Of a stretch of 64,000 bases of DNA, positions 9,592 through 18,798 are shown one piece after another. The position numbers and the translations under genes were made by a program. The first letter of the stretch is position 1. The number at the start of each line of letters is the position of its first letter. Origin of the DNA: Streptomyces sp. NBC_01803 (GTDB lineage: Bacteria; Actinomycetota; Actinomycetes; Streptomycetales; Streptomycetaceae); the NCBI RefSeq assembly GCF_035917415.1, contig NZ_CP109073.1:2029001-2093000 (forward strand), read 5' to 3'. The notes beneath the pieces are model-generated. The model searched no databases and was not told the origin of the DNA. It saw only the letters and a list, made by a program, of their open reading frames with translations.

Positions 9592-10911
9592 ATGATCTTC
9601 GAGGATCGCGTCGACGCCGGGCGGCGGCTGGCTCGGGCGCTGGAGCCGCTGCGCGAGCGGGACGTCGTCGTGCTGGGGCTGCCCCGGGGCGGGGTGCCGG
9701 TCGCCGCCGAGGTGGCCGGGGCGCTGCGGGCACCGCTCGACGTCTGTCTCGTGCGGAAGCTGGGCGTGCCGTTCCTGCCGGAGGTGGCCATGGGCGCCAT
9801 CGCCGAGGACGGCGCCCGGGTCATCAACGACGAGGTGGTGCGCAGGGTCCGGGTGGGCGACGGGGAGGTGGCCGAGGTCGAGAGCGCCGAACGGGTGGAG
9901 CTGGCGCGGCGGGCCGGGGAGTACCGGGGGGAGCGGACCCGGATCTCGGTGGCCGGACGCACCGTCCTGGTGGTGGACGACGGGATCGCGACCGGCGCCA
10001 CCGCCCGCGCCGCCTGCCGCTCCGCCCGCGCGCGCGGCGCCGCGCGGGTGGTGCTGGCCGTGCCGGTCGCGCCGCTCGACGGGGCGGCCCGGGTCGGCGA
10101 CGACGCCGACGCCTTCGTGTGTCCGCACACCCCGGCGGACTTCGCGGCGGTCGGCCAGTTCTACCGCGACTTCGCGCCGACCACGGACGCCGAGGTGATC
10201 GCCTGCCTGGAGCACGGCACCAGCCACGAGGTCACCATCCCGGCCGGGGACGCGGAGTTGGCGGGCGAGCTGTCCGTCCCGCCGGGCGCGTCCGGCGTGG
10301 TGGTCTTCGCGCACGGCAGCGGCAGCGGCCGGCACAGCCCGCGCAACCGTTTCGTCGCCGAGGCGCTCAACCACTCCGGGCTCGGCACGCTCCTGTTCGA
10401 CCTGCTCACCGCCGAGGAGGAGCACGACCGGACCAACGTGTTCGACATCGGCCTGCTCGCCCGCCGTCTCACCACCGCCACCGCGTGGCTGCCCACGGAT
10501 CTCCCCGTCGGCTACTTCGGCGCCAGCACCGGCGCCGCCGCCGCGCTCTGGGCGGCGGCCGAGCCTCAGCAGCGGGAACGGATCGCCGCCATCGTCTCGC
10601 GCGGCGGGCGCCCCGACCTCGCCGACCACCGGCTGGGGCAGGTCACCGCCCCCACCCTCCTCATCGTCGGCGGGAACGACCCCCAGGTGATCGAGCTGAA
10701 CCGGATGGCCCAGCAATCACTGCGCCGCCCCAGCGAGCTGACCCTGATTCCCGGCGCCACGCACCTGTTCGAGGAGCCCGGCGCCCTGTCGGAGGTGGCG
10801 GAGCTGGCCCGCGACTGGTTCCTCACCCATTTCACCGGGAGTTTCACCGGGAGCGCCCCGGACGCCCCGCACCCCCCGGACGCTTCGCCAGGAAACGCCT
10901 CAGCCGGGTGA
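9592..10911 (+). CDS. Phosphoribosyltransferase / alpha-beta hydrolase (dienelactone-hydrolase-like) fusion
   Basis: 439 residues. Residues 1-210 form a PRTase type I domain with LGLPRGGVPVAAEVA and the PRPP loop VLVVDDGIATGATA. Residues 220-415 form an alpha/beta hydrolase with nucleophile elbow GASTG, an acidic residue in GGNDPQV and a histidine in GATHLF. The fusion recurs in actinobacteria, but the reaction is not established. A strong AGGAGG precedes the ATG. The 3' end overlaps the convergent polX by 68 bp, so the last 22 or so codons (Pro/Ser rich) are antisense to the polX C-terminus. Confidence 0.85.
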   Translation: MIFEDRVDAGRRLARALEPLRERDVVVLGLPRGGVPVAAEVAGALRAPLDVCLVRKLGVPFLPEVAMGAIAEDGARVINDEVVRRVRVGDGEVAEVESAERVELARRAGEYRGERTRISVAGRTVLVVDDGIATGATARAACRSARARGAARVVLAVPVAPLDGAARVGDDADAFVCPHTPADFAAVGQFYRDFAPTTDAEVIACLEHGTSHEVTIPAGDAELAGELSVPPGASGVVVFAHGSGSGRHSPRNRFVAEALNHSGLGTLLFDLLTAEEEHDRTNVFDIGLLARRLTTATAWLPTDLPVGYFGASTGAAAALWAAAEPQQRERIAAIVSRGGRPDLADHRLGQVTAPTLLIVGGNDPQVIELNRMAQQSLRRPSELTLIPGATHLFEEPGALSEVAELARDWFLTHFTGSFTGSAPDAPHPPDASPGNASAG

Positions 10912-12595
10912 GCGGCCAGGCGTTGATCACCTCGTCCTTCGTCAGCCAGCCGCGCTGGGCCGTGCCGACGCCGTAGCGCATGTTTCCCAGCTCGGCCGTG
11001 GCGTGCGCGTCGCTGTCGACGGCGAACCGCACACCGTGCCGCCGCGCCCGCAGGATGTGCTCGTCGCGCAGATCCAGGCGGTTGGGGTGTCCGTTGACCT
11101 CGATGGCCGTGCCGGTGCGGGCGGCGGCGGCGAAGACCGCGTCCAGGTCCACGTCGATGCCCGCCCGCCTGCCGATCTTTCGGGTGGTGAGGTGGCCGAT
11201 GATGTTGACGTGCGGGTTCTCGCAGGCCCGGATCAGGCGGCGGGTCTGGGTGTCCCGGTCCAGGCCGAAGTGGGAGTGGACCGAGGCCACGCACAGGTCG
11301 AAGCCGGCCAGGAAGTCGTCCGGCCAGTCGACGTTCCCCTCCGGGTCGATGTTCAGCTCGGTGCCGTGCAGCAGCCGCATCCGCCGGTGCCCGCCGTCCA
11401 GCGCCCGGACCCGTTCCCGCTGGGCGAGCATCTTCTCCCGCGTCATGCGCTGCATCCGCAGCTCGGGCGCGTGGTCGGTGACGGCGTAGTAGGCGTAGCC
11501 GCGCGCCGCCGCCGTCTCGACCATCTCCTCCAGCGAGGCCAGGCCGTCCGTCAGGTCCGTGTGGGTGTGCAGGTCGCCCCGGATGTCGTGCTCGGTGACC
11601 GGCTCGGGCAGCTCCCCGCGCAGCGCGGCGGCGACCTCGCCCCGGTCCTCGCGCAGGGCGGGCGGGATCCACGGCAGGCCGAGCCGTTCGTAGACCTCCT
11701 CCTCCGTCCGGGCGGCGACCTTCTTCCCGCTCTCCGTCTCGAACAGCCCGTACTCCGACAGCTTCAGCTTCTTCCGCACGGCGATCTCGCGGGTGCGGAT
11801 GTTGTGCGCCTGCGAGCCGGTGAAGTACTGGAGGCCCGCGCCCCACGAGTCGGGCGGCAGCACCCGCAGGTCGAGCTGGAACCCGGCGGCCGTGCGGACG
11901 GACGTCTTCTTCCGCCCCCGCACGATCACCTCGGCGACCAGCGGCAACGCGGTGAACGCCGCCATCACCGGCTCCGGGTCCTCGGCGGCGGCCAGCACGT
12001 CGATGTCGCCGATCGTCTCCCGCATCCGCCGCAACGAACCGGCGTACGCGCAGCGTTCGCAGCCGGGCGCGCGCGAGATCCCGGCGACGGCCTCGTCCGC
12101 CAGGCGCATGGCGGCGTCCAGCAGGACGCGCCCGCCCGACTGCCGCTGGACGTCGACGCCGTGCAGGATGTTCTCCTTGGTCTTGGGCCCGAAGCCCTTC
12201 AGTCCGTCCAGCCGGTCGGCGCGGATGGCGGCGACCAGCTCGTCCACCGAGGCGATGCCCCGGTCCTGGTAGAGGGTCATCGCCTTCTTCGGCCCGAGGG
12301 TGGGGATGCCCATCAGCGCGCGCACGCCCGGCGGCACGGCGGTCCTGCTCTCCTCGACGGCGGCGACGTGCCCGGTCCGCAGGTACTCCTCGACCTTGTC
12401 GGCGATGGACTTCCCCACGCCGGGGATCTCGCGCAGGCGCTTCGGGTCCAGGGTGGAGATGTCCGCCGCGTGACGGCCGATGGCGCGCGCGGCTCTCTCG
12501 TAGGCGCGTTGCTTGAACGCGTCTCCGCCGCTGATCGCGATGAGGTCGGCGTACTCCTGGAGCAGCGCCTCGACCTCCTCGTTCGGCCGAGCCAT
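10844..12595 (-). CDS. polX: DNA polymerase/3'-5' exonuclease PolX (PolX-type nucleotidyltransferase with PHP domain)
   Basis: 583 residues. N-terminal helix-hairpin-helix 8-kDa region (LREIPGVGKSIADKVEEY and GIPTLGPKKAMTLY) binds DNA; the polymerase-X palm follows with GSLRR and GDIDVLAA (metal-binding Asp pair), and a third Asp in FQLDLRVL. The C-terminal PHP domain (about 345-570) has metal ligands in GDLHTHTDLTDG, VTDHAPE and VDSDAHA. Family role is gap filling and editing in base-excision repair. The ATG has no clear Shine-Dalgarno site; a TAGACT hexamer 6 bases upstream is compatible with leaderless transcription. Three 18-bp repeats lie just upstream. Confidence 0.93.
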   Translation of the reverse strand: MARPNEEVEALLQEYADLIAISGGDAFKQRAYERAARAIGRHAADISTLDPKRLREIPGVGKSIADKVEEYLRTGHVAAVEESRTAVPPGVRALMGIPTLGPKKAMTLYQDRGIASVDELVAAIRADRLDGLKGFGPKTKENILHGVDVQRQSGGRVLLDAAMRLADEAVAGISRAPGCERCAYAGSLRRMRETIGDIDVLAAAEDPEPVMAAFTALPLVAEVIVRGRKKTSVRTAAGFQLDLRVLPPDSWGAGLQYFTGSQAHNIRTREIAVRKKLKLSEYGLFETESGKKVAARTEEEVYERLGLPWIPPALREDRGEVAAALRGELPEPVTEHDIRGDLHTHTDLTDGLASLEEMVETAAARGYAYYAVTDHAPELRMQRMTREKMLAQRERVRALDGGHRRMRLLHGTELNIDPEGNVDWPDDFLAGFDLCVASVHSHFGLDRDTQTRRLIRACENPHVNIIGHLTTRKIGRRAGIDVDLDAVFAAAARTGTAIEVNGHPNRLDLRDEHILRARRHGVRFAVDSDAHATAELGNMRYGVGTAQRGWLTKDEVINAWPLTRLRRFLAKRPGGAGRPGRSR

Positions 12596-12620
12596 GTCGC
12601 CAGTCTAGGGAGAAAAGGGC

Positions 12621-12674
12621 CGGTCGGCATGGCGAGCCCGGTCGGCATGGCGAGCCCGGTCGGCATGGCGAGCG
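12621..12674. repeat. three 18-bp tandem repeats upstream of polX
   Basis: Unit cggtcggcatggcgagcc occurs three times head to tail; the last copy differs only at its final base. It begins 25 bp before the polX start, at the edge of a decayed gene. Confidence 0.8.
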
Positions 12675-12787
12675 GGGGCCCGGGTGCCCGGAGCCGGCTG
12701 GACCGAGGGACCGCTGTACAGCCGGACCGGCGCCGATCAGGACGGCGTCGCGGGGGCCGCGCGCGACCAGGTGCTCCACGAACCGAG

Positions 12788-13024
12788 CAGGTCGAAGCCG
12801 CGTTCGCCCGCTCCCCCCTGGGCGGCCCGGGGCATCCCGACGTCGAGCCGCTCTCCGCCCGCGTCCGGTCCGCGTGGACGTCGTTCGCCGTGACCGGCGA
12901 TCCGGGCCGGCCGGACGACCGGCCGGAGGCTCGGCTGCCCCGTATCCGGGACACGGATCCGGCCGTTGCGGCCGATCCCGAGGGGGTCTCGCGGGAAATC
13001 TGGAAGGGCCGCTCCGGAGCGTGA
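12788..13024 (+). pseudogene. C-terminal fragment of a type-B carboxylesterase
   Basis: The frame QVEAAFARSPLGGPGHPDV ... LSARVRSAWTSFAVTGDPG ... REIWKG resembles the extreme C-terminus of para-nitrobenzyl-esterase-type carboxylesterases, where the enzyme ends in a conserved W-x-x-F-A-x-T-G-D-P stretch. No catalytic core is present upstream; only short, frame-broken sequence precedes it. It is therefore a gene relic rather than a working gene. Confidence 0.5.
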
Positions 13025-13047
13025 GCCCGACAGTAGAGTCTGGGCCC

Positions 13048-13614
13048 ATGAGCGAGTCCCCCGGTCTCACCCGCGCCGAGCGCCGACAGCGGACGCAGGA
13101 ACGCATCCTGGACTCGGCGCGGGACCTGTTCGCCCAGCACGGCTTCGAACGCACCACCATCCGCGGGGTCGCGTCCGCCGCGGGCGTGGACCCGGCGCTG
13201 GTGATGCAGTACTACGGCTCCAAACGGGAGCTGTTCGCGCGGGCCGCGCAGGTGCCGGTCCCGCTGGCGACCCCCGCCGCCGAGGAGCCCGCCGACATCG
13301 TGGAGGCGCTGCTGTCGACGCTCGGCAGCAAGCTCGACGGCCTGCCGGCCACCACGCTGACGATGATGCGGTCGATGCTCACCCATCCGGAGGCCCAGCG
13401 GATAGCCACCGAGACCTTCGACCGGCAGGTCGAGGAGATCACCGCCGTGCTGTCCGGCGCCGACGCGCAGGCGCGCGCCGCGCTGCTGATCTGCGTCACC
13501 GTCGGCGTGACGATCGGTCACCAGATGCTGGGCGTCGAGGCCCTGCGCGGTCTGCGGCCCCACGACATCACGGAGCTGCTGCGGCCGGCCCTGCACGCGC
13601 TCATCGGACCCTGA
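13048..13614 (+). CDS. TetR/AcrR family transcriptional regulator
   Basis: 188 residues. The N-terminal helix-turn-helix is clear (RILDSARDLFAQHGFERTTI then VASAAGVDPALVMQYYGSKRELF). The C-terminal ligand/dimer domain is alpha-helical. No ribosome site precedes the ATG; a TAGAGT hexamer 8 bases upstream suggests a leaderless or nearly leaderless message. The target is not obvious: neighbours are an esterase relic and a small secreted protein. Confidence 0.9.
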   Translation: MSESPGLTRAERRQRTQERILDSARDLFAQHGFERTTIRGVASAAGVDPALVMQYYGSKRELFARAAQVPVPLATPAAEEPADIVEALLSTLGSKLDGLPATTLTMMRSMLTHPEAQRIATETFDRQVEEITAVLSGADAQARAALLICVTVGVTIGHQMLGVEALRGLRPHDITELLRPALHALIGP

Positions 13615-13707
13615 CACCGCCGCCCCCTTTCACCATTGGTGACGAATTGCGCCCCCATTCGGCCGCATTTACCCTGTTGCTGAGTGCGGAGAGTGAGGAG
13701 GCACGCG

Positions 13708-14097
13708 ATGTCGCTACTCGGCAGACTCTCGCTGTACGCCGCCACCGGCGCGGTCGCCATGGCGGTGATCGCCGGTCCCGCCACCGAAGGGGGGAGCGAG
13801 GAGGGCGGCGCGGAGGGCGGCGCGGGCGAGGAGGGCGGCGCGGAACCCTCCGACGCAGCCGAGACCCCCGACGCCTCCCACCCCGAGGTCACCGCCGAGT
13901 CGGGCACCGACCTCAGACAGGCCCCCGACCCCGGCTCCCCCGTCCTCGCCGCCCTCCCCCGGGGCGAGAAGCTGACGGTGATCTGCGCCGCCGAGGGCGC
14001 GGCGGGCGGGACGTGGCACCTCGTCCGCACCGACCACTACGCCTGGGCCCCGGCCGCCGACATCGCGCTCCACGGCGCCGCCCCGTCGCGCTGCTGA
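13708..14097 (+). CDS. Small secreted SH3-like domain protein
   Basis: 129 residues from the ATG at 13708 (GTGAGGAGG ribosome site). A hydrophobic N-terminal segment (LSLYAATGAVAMAVIAG) acts as signal or anchor. Residues 27-60 are a Gly/Glu repeat linker, and residues 65-125 form a bacterial SH3-like fold (TDLRQAPDPGSPVLAALPRG, WHLVRTDHYAWAPAADI). Such domains bind cell-wall peptides. Function otherwise unknown. Confidence 0.75.
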   Translation: MSLLGRLSLYAATGAVAMAVIAGPATEGGSEEGGAEGGAGEEGGAEPSDAAETPDASHPEVTAESGTDLRQAPDPGSPVLAALPRGEKLTVICAAEGAAGGTWHLVRTDHYAWAPAADIALHGAAPSRC

Positions 14098-14443
14098 CCG
14101 GACGCACCGCACGCGCCGCGCCACCTCCATCACCTTGGGTGGACGGCCCCGCGGGTCGCCCACCCTGGTCCCGGCGGTGACGGAGCCGCGGCACGGCACG
14201 GCGGTCCGGGTCCTGGAGCGGCTCGGCGTCGAGCCGACCGCGCCGGCCGGGGCGACCGCGCCGGCCGGGGCGGCCCGGGAAGTCCCGGGCGCGCGCGGCT
14301 GAGAACGCGACGCCCGGCGTGTCGGTACCGCCGGGAAACCTCGCACCGCACTACGTCGCGCGCGGCCACTCGTTGGGCATCGCGAACCACCGCGACACCC
14401 CGCAGCCATTCCCGCTGTGCCGCCGACGTCCTGGAGGACCGCC
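14098..14443. other. intergenic region with two short open frames of doubtful status
   Basis: One frame (GTG at 14177 to 14302) contains two near-perfect 18-bp repeats and looks like low-complexity sequence. Another (GTG at 14319 to 14447) would give a 42-residue basic peptide whose stop overlaps the next gene's start as ATGA. Neither has a convincing ribosome site of its own. Confidence 0.3.
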
Positions 14444-15505
14444 ATGACCACCGCCATCCGCCCGGCCGAGGAGCTGCGCCGGGAGCTGGCCGACGCGCTC
14501 GCCGCCGAGGGCCTGCTGCGCGGCGACCGCTGGCACGCCGCGTTCGCCGCCGTGCCCCGGGAGATCTTCGTCTCCGACCTGCACACCCACCGGCCCGGCG
14601 AGCCCGAGTACCTGGCGGCGGTCCACGCCGACGAGCCGCTGCTGGGGGTGCGGCCCGGCACGGCGGCGGCCATGCTCGAAGCGCTCGACGCCGGCCTCGC
14701 CGGCCAGGGGCGCGTGCTGGAGGTGGGGCAGGGCAACGGCTACGGCGCGGCGCTGCTGTGCCACGGGCTCGGCGACGACCGGGTGGTGTCCCTGGCCACC
14801 GAGGACGCCGCCGCCCGGATGGCTGGGGCCGGGTTCGCGCCGACGACCGTGATCGGGGACGCGGCGCGCGGCTGTCCCGAACACGCGCCGTACGCCGGGC
14901 TGCTCGCCGTCAGCGCCACGGGCCGGGTCCCGGCGGCGTGGGCGGCCCAGGTCGTGCCCGGCGGGACCGTGGTCGTCGCGCTGCGGCTGGGCATCGCGGT
15001 GCTGACCGTGCGGGAGGACGGCTCGGCCGAGGGGCCGTTCCTGCCGGTGCTCGACCGGCCGTCCGCCGTCACGCCACCCGGCGCGCGCAGCTACATCCCG
15101 GCGCTGCTGGTGCCGCTGGGCCGGCAGGCCGAGGTCGCGGTGCCCGCCGATCCCGGCGCGGACATGGCGCGGTTCCTCTGCGGGCTCGCGCAGCCGGACG
15201 CGCACGAGCTGTGCCTCATCGACGCGGATGGCCGGCGGCTGTACGGGGTGGTGCACCCGGCGAGCGACTCGTGGGCGCGGCTGGCGCCCCGCGAGGACGG
15301 CACCGCCCGCATCCAGTACGACGGACCGCGCGACCTGTGGGCCGAACGGGCGGCGCTGCTGGCCGACTGGACGGCGGCCGGGCGGCCGGGACCGGAGCGG
15401 TACGGCCTGACCGTGGGTGCCGACGGGTCGCACCGGCTCTGGCTCGACTCGCCCGACGACGGCCCGAGCCGCCCGCTGCCGCCGCCCTCGGAACGCGCCG
15501 CCTGA
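14444..15505 (+). CDS. Protein-L-isoaspartate methyltransferase-like (PCMT-fold) protein
   Basis: 353 residues; the ATG follows CTGGAGGA. The N-terminal half has a SAM-dependent methyltransferase core related to PCMT: VPREIFVSDLHTH near residue 35 and motif I RVLEVGQGNGYGAALL near 90, where PCMT usually has G-x-G-x-G-Y. The C-terminal 150 residues are an extension seen in Streptomyces PCMT-like proteins, some of which modify ribosomal peptides. Acceptor unknown; no ATP-grasp or lanthipeptide synthase is adjacent. Confidence 0.75.
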   Translation: MTTAIRPAEELRRELADALAAEGLLRGDRWHAAFAAVPREIFVSDLHTHRPGEPEYLAAVHADEPLLGVRPGTAAAMLEALDAGLAGQGRVLEVGQGNGYGAALLCHGLGDDRVVSLATEDAAARMAGAGFAPTTVIGDAARGCPEHAPYAGLLAVSATGRVPAAWAAQVVPGGTVVVALRLGIAVLTVREDGSAEGPFLPVLDRPSAVTPPGARSYIPALLVPLGRQAEVAVPADPGADMARFLCGLAQPDAHELCLIDADGRRLYGVVHPASDSWARLAPREDGTARIQYDGPRDLWAERAALLADWTAAGRPGPERYGLTVGADGSHRLWLDSPDDGPSRPLPPPSERAA

Positions 15506-15510
15506 GCCAC

Positions 15511-15602
15511 GGGCCGGGGGGACCGGGCCAGCCGGGCGGACCGGGGGCCGGGGGGACCGGGGGCCGGGGGGACCCGGCGCGTCAGGCGTGTCAGGCGCGT
15601 CA
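15511..15602. repeat. G-rich direct repeats between convergent genes
   Basis: gggccggggggacc occurs three times (from 15511, 15545 and 15560), followed by three copies of a gtcaggcg-type unit running into the stop codon of the minus-strand kinase. Likely slippage-prone spacer; it may help termination. Confidence 0.6.
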
Positions 15603-17561
15603 GGCGGGGACCGTGCTGGTGTGGGGCTCCTGCGCCACCCCCGGGTGCAACAGCCGGGGCGGGAGCGCCACATACGCCGAGACGCCCGCGCCGCGCGCCG
15701 TCGTGGTGGTCGGGGCGCTCTGCGTGTGACGTAGTTCCACCTGGACGCCGAGGCGGGCGGCGATCCTGCCGACGACGTAGTGACCGAGGAAGCGGGTGGG
15801 CGCCACGAGGAAGTTCTCCTGGCCCGCCAGGCGGGCGTTGGCCCGCGCCAGTTCCTCCTCCGTCATGCCGTTGCCCCGGTCCACCACGGCCAGGCAGTAT
15901 TCGGCGCCGTCCCACCAGCCGTACACCTCGACGGGCCGGGCGGGCGGCGAGGCGGTCAGCGCGTTCTCGATCAACTCGGCGAGCAGGTGCGACAGTTCGT
16001 ATACGACCCAGCCGTGGACCTGGCATGCTTCCGACTCGACCAGCGACACGCGCCGGTAGTCCTCCACCTCGGAGACCGCCGACCGCACCACCTCCGCGAC
16101 CTCCGCCGTGCCGGTCCACACCCGGGGCGGCAGCGGCTGGCCGGTGAGGATCAGCAGCGAGTCCGCGTTGCGGCGCATGCGCGTGGCGAGGTGGTCCAGC
16201 TCGAACAGCTCGCCCAGCGCGTCCGGGTCCAGCTCCTTGCTCTCCAGCGCGGTGATCAGGCGCAGTTGGCGCCGGACCAGGCGCTGGTTGCGGTGGCCGA
16301 GGTTGGCCAGCGACTCGGTGCCGTTGCGGCGCAGCACGGTCTGCTCGGCGGCGAGGCCGACGGCGGTGCGTTCGACGTCGTACAACGCGGCTGCCAGGCG
16401 GGTGACTTCCTCCGCTCCCCGGCCCAGGCTCGGGTCGAGCCCGGGGGGTTCGAGGCGTTCGGCGTCCTCCGGCTCGGCCTCCTGGATGGCGCGGACGGTC
16501 TCGGGGAGCCGGTGACCCGCGACGTTCTCGGCCTGCCGGGTGAGTTCGTCCAGCGGGCGGGTGATCGCGCGGGCGGCGAGCACGGCGAGCGCGATGGCGA
16601 CGGCGAGGATCAGCGCGCCGAGGGCCACGAAGCCGACCAGCTCGCGAGTGGCCGCCGCGCGCAACTCCTGGGTGCGATCCGCGACATCGGTGCCGATGCG
16701 CTGCTGCGTCTCGTGCAGGCGGTCGGTGAGCGCGGTGGAGGCGGTCCACCACGCGTCGGCGTCGGCGTCGAGCGGCGAGCCGTCGGCGCCCGCCTCGGCG
16801 TCCTCTTCGAGGGTCTCGACGAGCCCGGCCTCCTCGGTGGCGAACACGGCGGCCAGCGCCGCCCGTTGATCGTCGGTCGCGAGCTGGCCGTAGTAGCGCA
16901 GCGCGGACTCGCGATCGGCGCGGGCGGCGGCGAACTCCAGGTACTGACCTTCCGCGAAGCGGCCGGCGACGAACACACCGTTCATCAGGCCACGTTCGCG
17001 GGCCAGCGCCTCGGTGGCGCCGGAGAGCGCCTGGAGCGCGCCCATGCCGTCGCTCAGCCGCTGGTCGCCATGGCCCGCGTACTCCGCGAGCTGCGCGTCG
17101 TTGAGATCGGCGATGACGTCGGAGAAGAACATCAGGCCGTCCGCCCGGTCGATGCTGTCGTCGTCCACCTCGGCCCGCACCTCGGGCAGCCGGTCGAGGC
17201 CGGCCAGCGCGTCCTCGTACGCCGTCACGTCGCCCTCGGCCACGCGCCGGACCAGCTCGCCGTGGATGGCGTCCACCCGCCGCCGGGTGTCGGCCAGTTC
17301 GGGGCGGTAGCGGCCGGCCCCGACGAGGAGACCGCTGGTCAGTCCGTGCTCGCGCTGCAGCTCGCGGACGAGGCTCTGCACATCGAGCGCGAGGGTGACC
17401 CGGTCCCCGCTCCGGCGTGCCGTGGACCAGTCCGCCGCCCGGTCGGCGACCCCGGCCCCGGCCAGCACGAGGAGGAGGCAGGTGGGCACGGCGAGCACGA
17501 TGGCCACCCGGCCCCGGATGGTGCTCCAGCTCGGCGGCCGGACCGTCCGTCGTCGCGTCAT
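15600..17561 (-). CDS. Orphan sensor histidine kinase with nitrate/nitrite-sensing-type (NIT) domain
   Basis: 653 residues from the ATG at 17561 (MTRRRTVRPP). A membrane helix (about residues 14-34) is followed by an extracytoplasmic NIT-like helical sensor containing RELQREHGLTSGLLVG and LARERGLMNGVFVAG, a second helix near 310-335, a HAMP linker, and an ATPase domain with LAELIENALTASPP (N box) and VVDRGNGMTEEEL. A canonical phospho-acceptor H-box is weak, as in CvnA-type kinases of Streptomyces conservons. No Roadblock, DUF742 or GTPase gene is adjacent. Confidence 0.85.
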   Translation of the reverse strand: MTRRRTVRPPSWSTIRGRVAIVLAVPTCLLLVLAGAGVADRAADWSTARRSGDRVTLALDVQSLVRELQREHGLTSGLLVGAGRYRPELADTRRRVDAIHGELVRRVAEGDVTAYEDALAGLDRLPEVRAEVDDDSIDRADGLMFFSDVIADLNDAQLAEYAGHGDQRLSDGMGALQALSGATEALARERGLMNGVFVAGRFAEGQYLEFAAARADRESALRYYGQLATDDQRAALAAVFATEEAGLVETLEEDAEAGADGSPLDADADAWWTASTALTDRLHETQQRIGTDVADRTQELRAAATRELVGFVALGALILAVAIALAVLAARAITRPLDELTRQAENVAGHRLPETVRAIQEAEPEDAERLEPPGLDPSLGRGAEEVTRLAAALYDVERTAVGLAAEQTVLRRNGTESLANLGHRNQRLVRRQLRLITALESKELDPDALGELFELDHLATRMRRNADSLLILTGQPLPPRVWTGTAEVAEVVRSAVSEVEDYRRVSLVESEACQVHGWVVYELSHLLAELIENALTASPPARPVEVYGWWDGAEYCLAVVDRGNGMTEEELARANARLAGQENFLVAPTRFLGHYVVGRIAARLGVQVELRHTQSAPTTTTARGAGVSAYVALPPRLLHPGVAQEPHTSTVPA

Positions 17562-17747
17562 AGTCACCCAGCACACCGAAAGCCGGTTACCGCAGGGCCG
17601 GGAACCCATGTCGCGGAAATGAACGGGCGGCATGAACATGGAGGTGAACGGCAGCACGCGCCTCGGTGTACGAAAGCCGTTCAGAAACGGACGGAAGAGG
17701 CCGGAGGGCCGGGCGAACACCCGCGTGAACCGGGCGCGTCCAAGGGA

Positions 17748-17776
17748 TTGACTCACCTGTTGACGCGCAGTCTCAT
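17748..17776 (+). promoter_or_regulatory. putative leaderless promoter of the AurF-like gene
   Basis: TTGACT (17748-17753), a 17-base spacer and TCTCAT (17771-17776). The predicted start of transcription falls on the A of the ATG at 17783, and there is no ribosome site, so a leaderless mRNA is likely. Confidence 0.45.
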
Positions 17777-17782
17777 ACGACT

Positions 17783-18760
17783 ATGACACGCTCAGCCTCC
17801 GCGGGTCTGATCGCCTATGTGGACCCGGCCATCGACACCGACCCCGACGTCGAAACGCTCCAGGACGCCCTCGGCGCGCTCAAGGACCGCGAACGGGTGG
17901 CGGAACGGCTGCTGGCCTCCTCGGCCAAGCACTCCTTCGACCCCGACCGGGAGCTGGACTGGGACTCCCCCTGGCACGAGGGCATGTGGTTCTGGCCCCC
18001 GGAGCTGGTGTCCCTCTACGACACCCCGCTCTGGTACGAGATGTCGCACGAGCGGCGCGTCGAGCTCTCCCGGCACGAGACGGCCGCCCTCGCCTCGCTC
18101 GGCATCTGGTTCGAGATCATCCTCATGCAGCTCCTGGTCCGGCACATCTACGACAAGCCCCAGACCAGCGCCCATGTCCGGTACGCGCTCACCGAGATCG
18201 CCGACGAGTGCCGGCACTCCATGATGTTCGCGCGGGCGATCACCAAGGGCGGCACGCCCTCCTATCCGCCGAACCGGATCCACCACAACCTGGCCCGCGT
18301 CTTCAAGGCCATCTCCACCACCCCGGGTTCGTTCACCGCGACCCTCCTCGGCGAGGAGGTGCTCGACTGGATGCAGCGCCTGACCTTCCCGGACGAGCGC
18401 GTGCAGCCGCTGATCCGCGGCGTGACCCGGATCCACGTGGTCGAGGAGGCGCGGCACGTGCGGTACGCCCGCGAGGAGCTGCGCCGCCAGATGCGGACCG
18501 CGCCGCGCTGGCAGCGCGAGCTGACCCGCCTGTCGTGCGGCGAGTTCGCCCGCGTCTTCTCCGTCGCCTTCGTGAACCCCGAGGTGTACACGAACATCGG
18601 CCTGGACCGGGCCGAGGCCGTCGCCCAGGTCAAGGCGAGCGAGCACCGCCGCCAGGTGATGCGGCGGGGCGCCGAGCGCCTGACCGACTTTCTGGAGGAG
18701 ATCGGGGTCATGAACGGCGTCAGCCGGCGCCTGTGGCGGAGCGCCGGCCTGCTGGCCTGA
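17783..18760 (+). CDS. AurF-like diiron oxygenase (p-aminobenzoate N-oxygenase family)
   Basis: 325 residues, all-helical. Metal-ligand motifs of a ferritin-like diiron protein are visible: RHETAALASLGIWFEIILMQ, EIADECRHSMMF and HVVEEARHVRYAREE (ExxxH/ExxRH pattern). AurF-type enzymes oxidise arylamines to nitro compounds. Here no polyketide or aminobenzoate gene is nearby, so the substrate is unknown. A TetR gene follows 38 bases downstream and may control it. Confidence 0.85.
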   Translation: MTRSASAGLIAYVDPAIDTDPDVETLQDALGALKDRERVAERLLASSAKHSFDPDRELDWDSPWHEGMWFWPPELVSLYDTPLWYEMSHERRVELSRHETAALASLGIWFEIILMQLLVRHIYDKPQTSAHVRYALTEIADECRHSMMFARAITKGGTPSYPPNRIHHNLARVFKAISTTPGSFTATLLGEEVLDWMQRLTFPDERVQPLIRGVTRIHVVEEARHVRYAREELRRQMRTAPRWQRELTRLSCGEFARVFSVAFVNPEVYTNIGLDRAEAVAQVKASEHRRQVMRRGAERLTDFLEEIGVMNGVSRRLWRSAGLLA

Positions 18761-18798
18761 CGGCGCGCGGCCCGGCCGGGGCCGCTACCCTTCACGAC

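Noticed and set aside
12621..12674. CRISPR-like array
   Set aside because: Direct tandem repeats without spacers.
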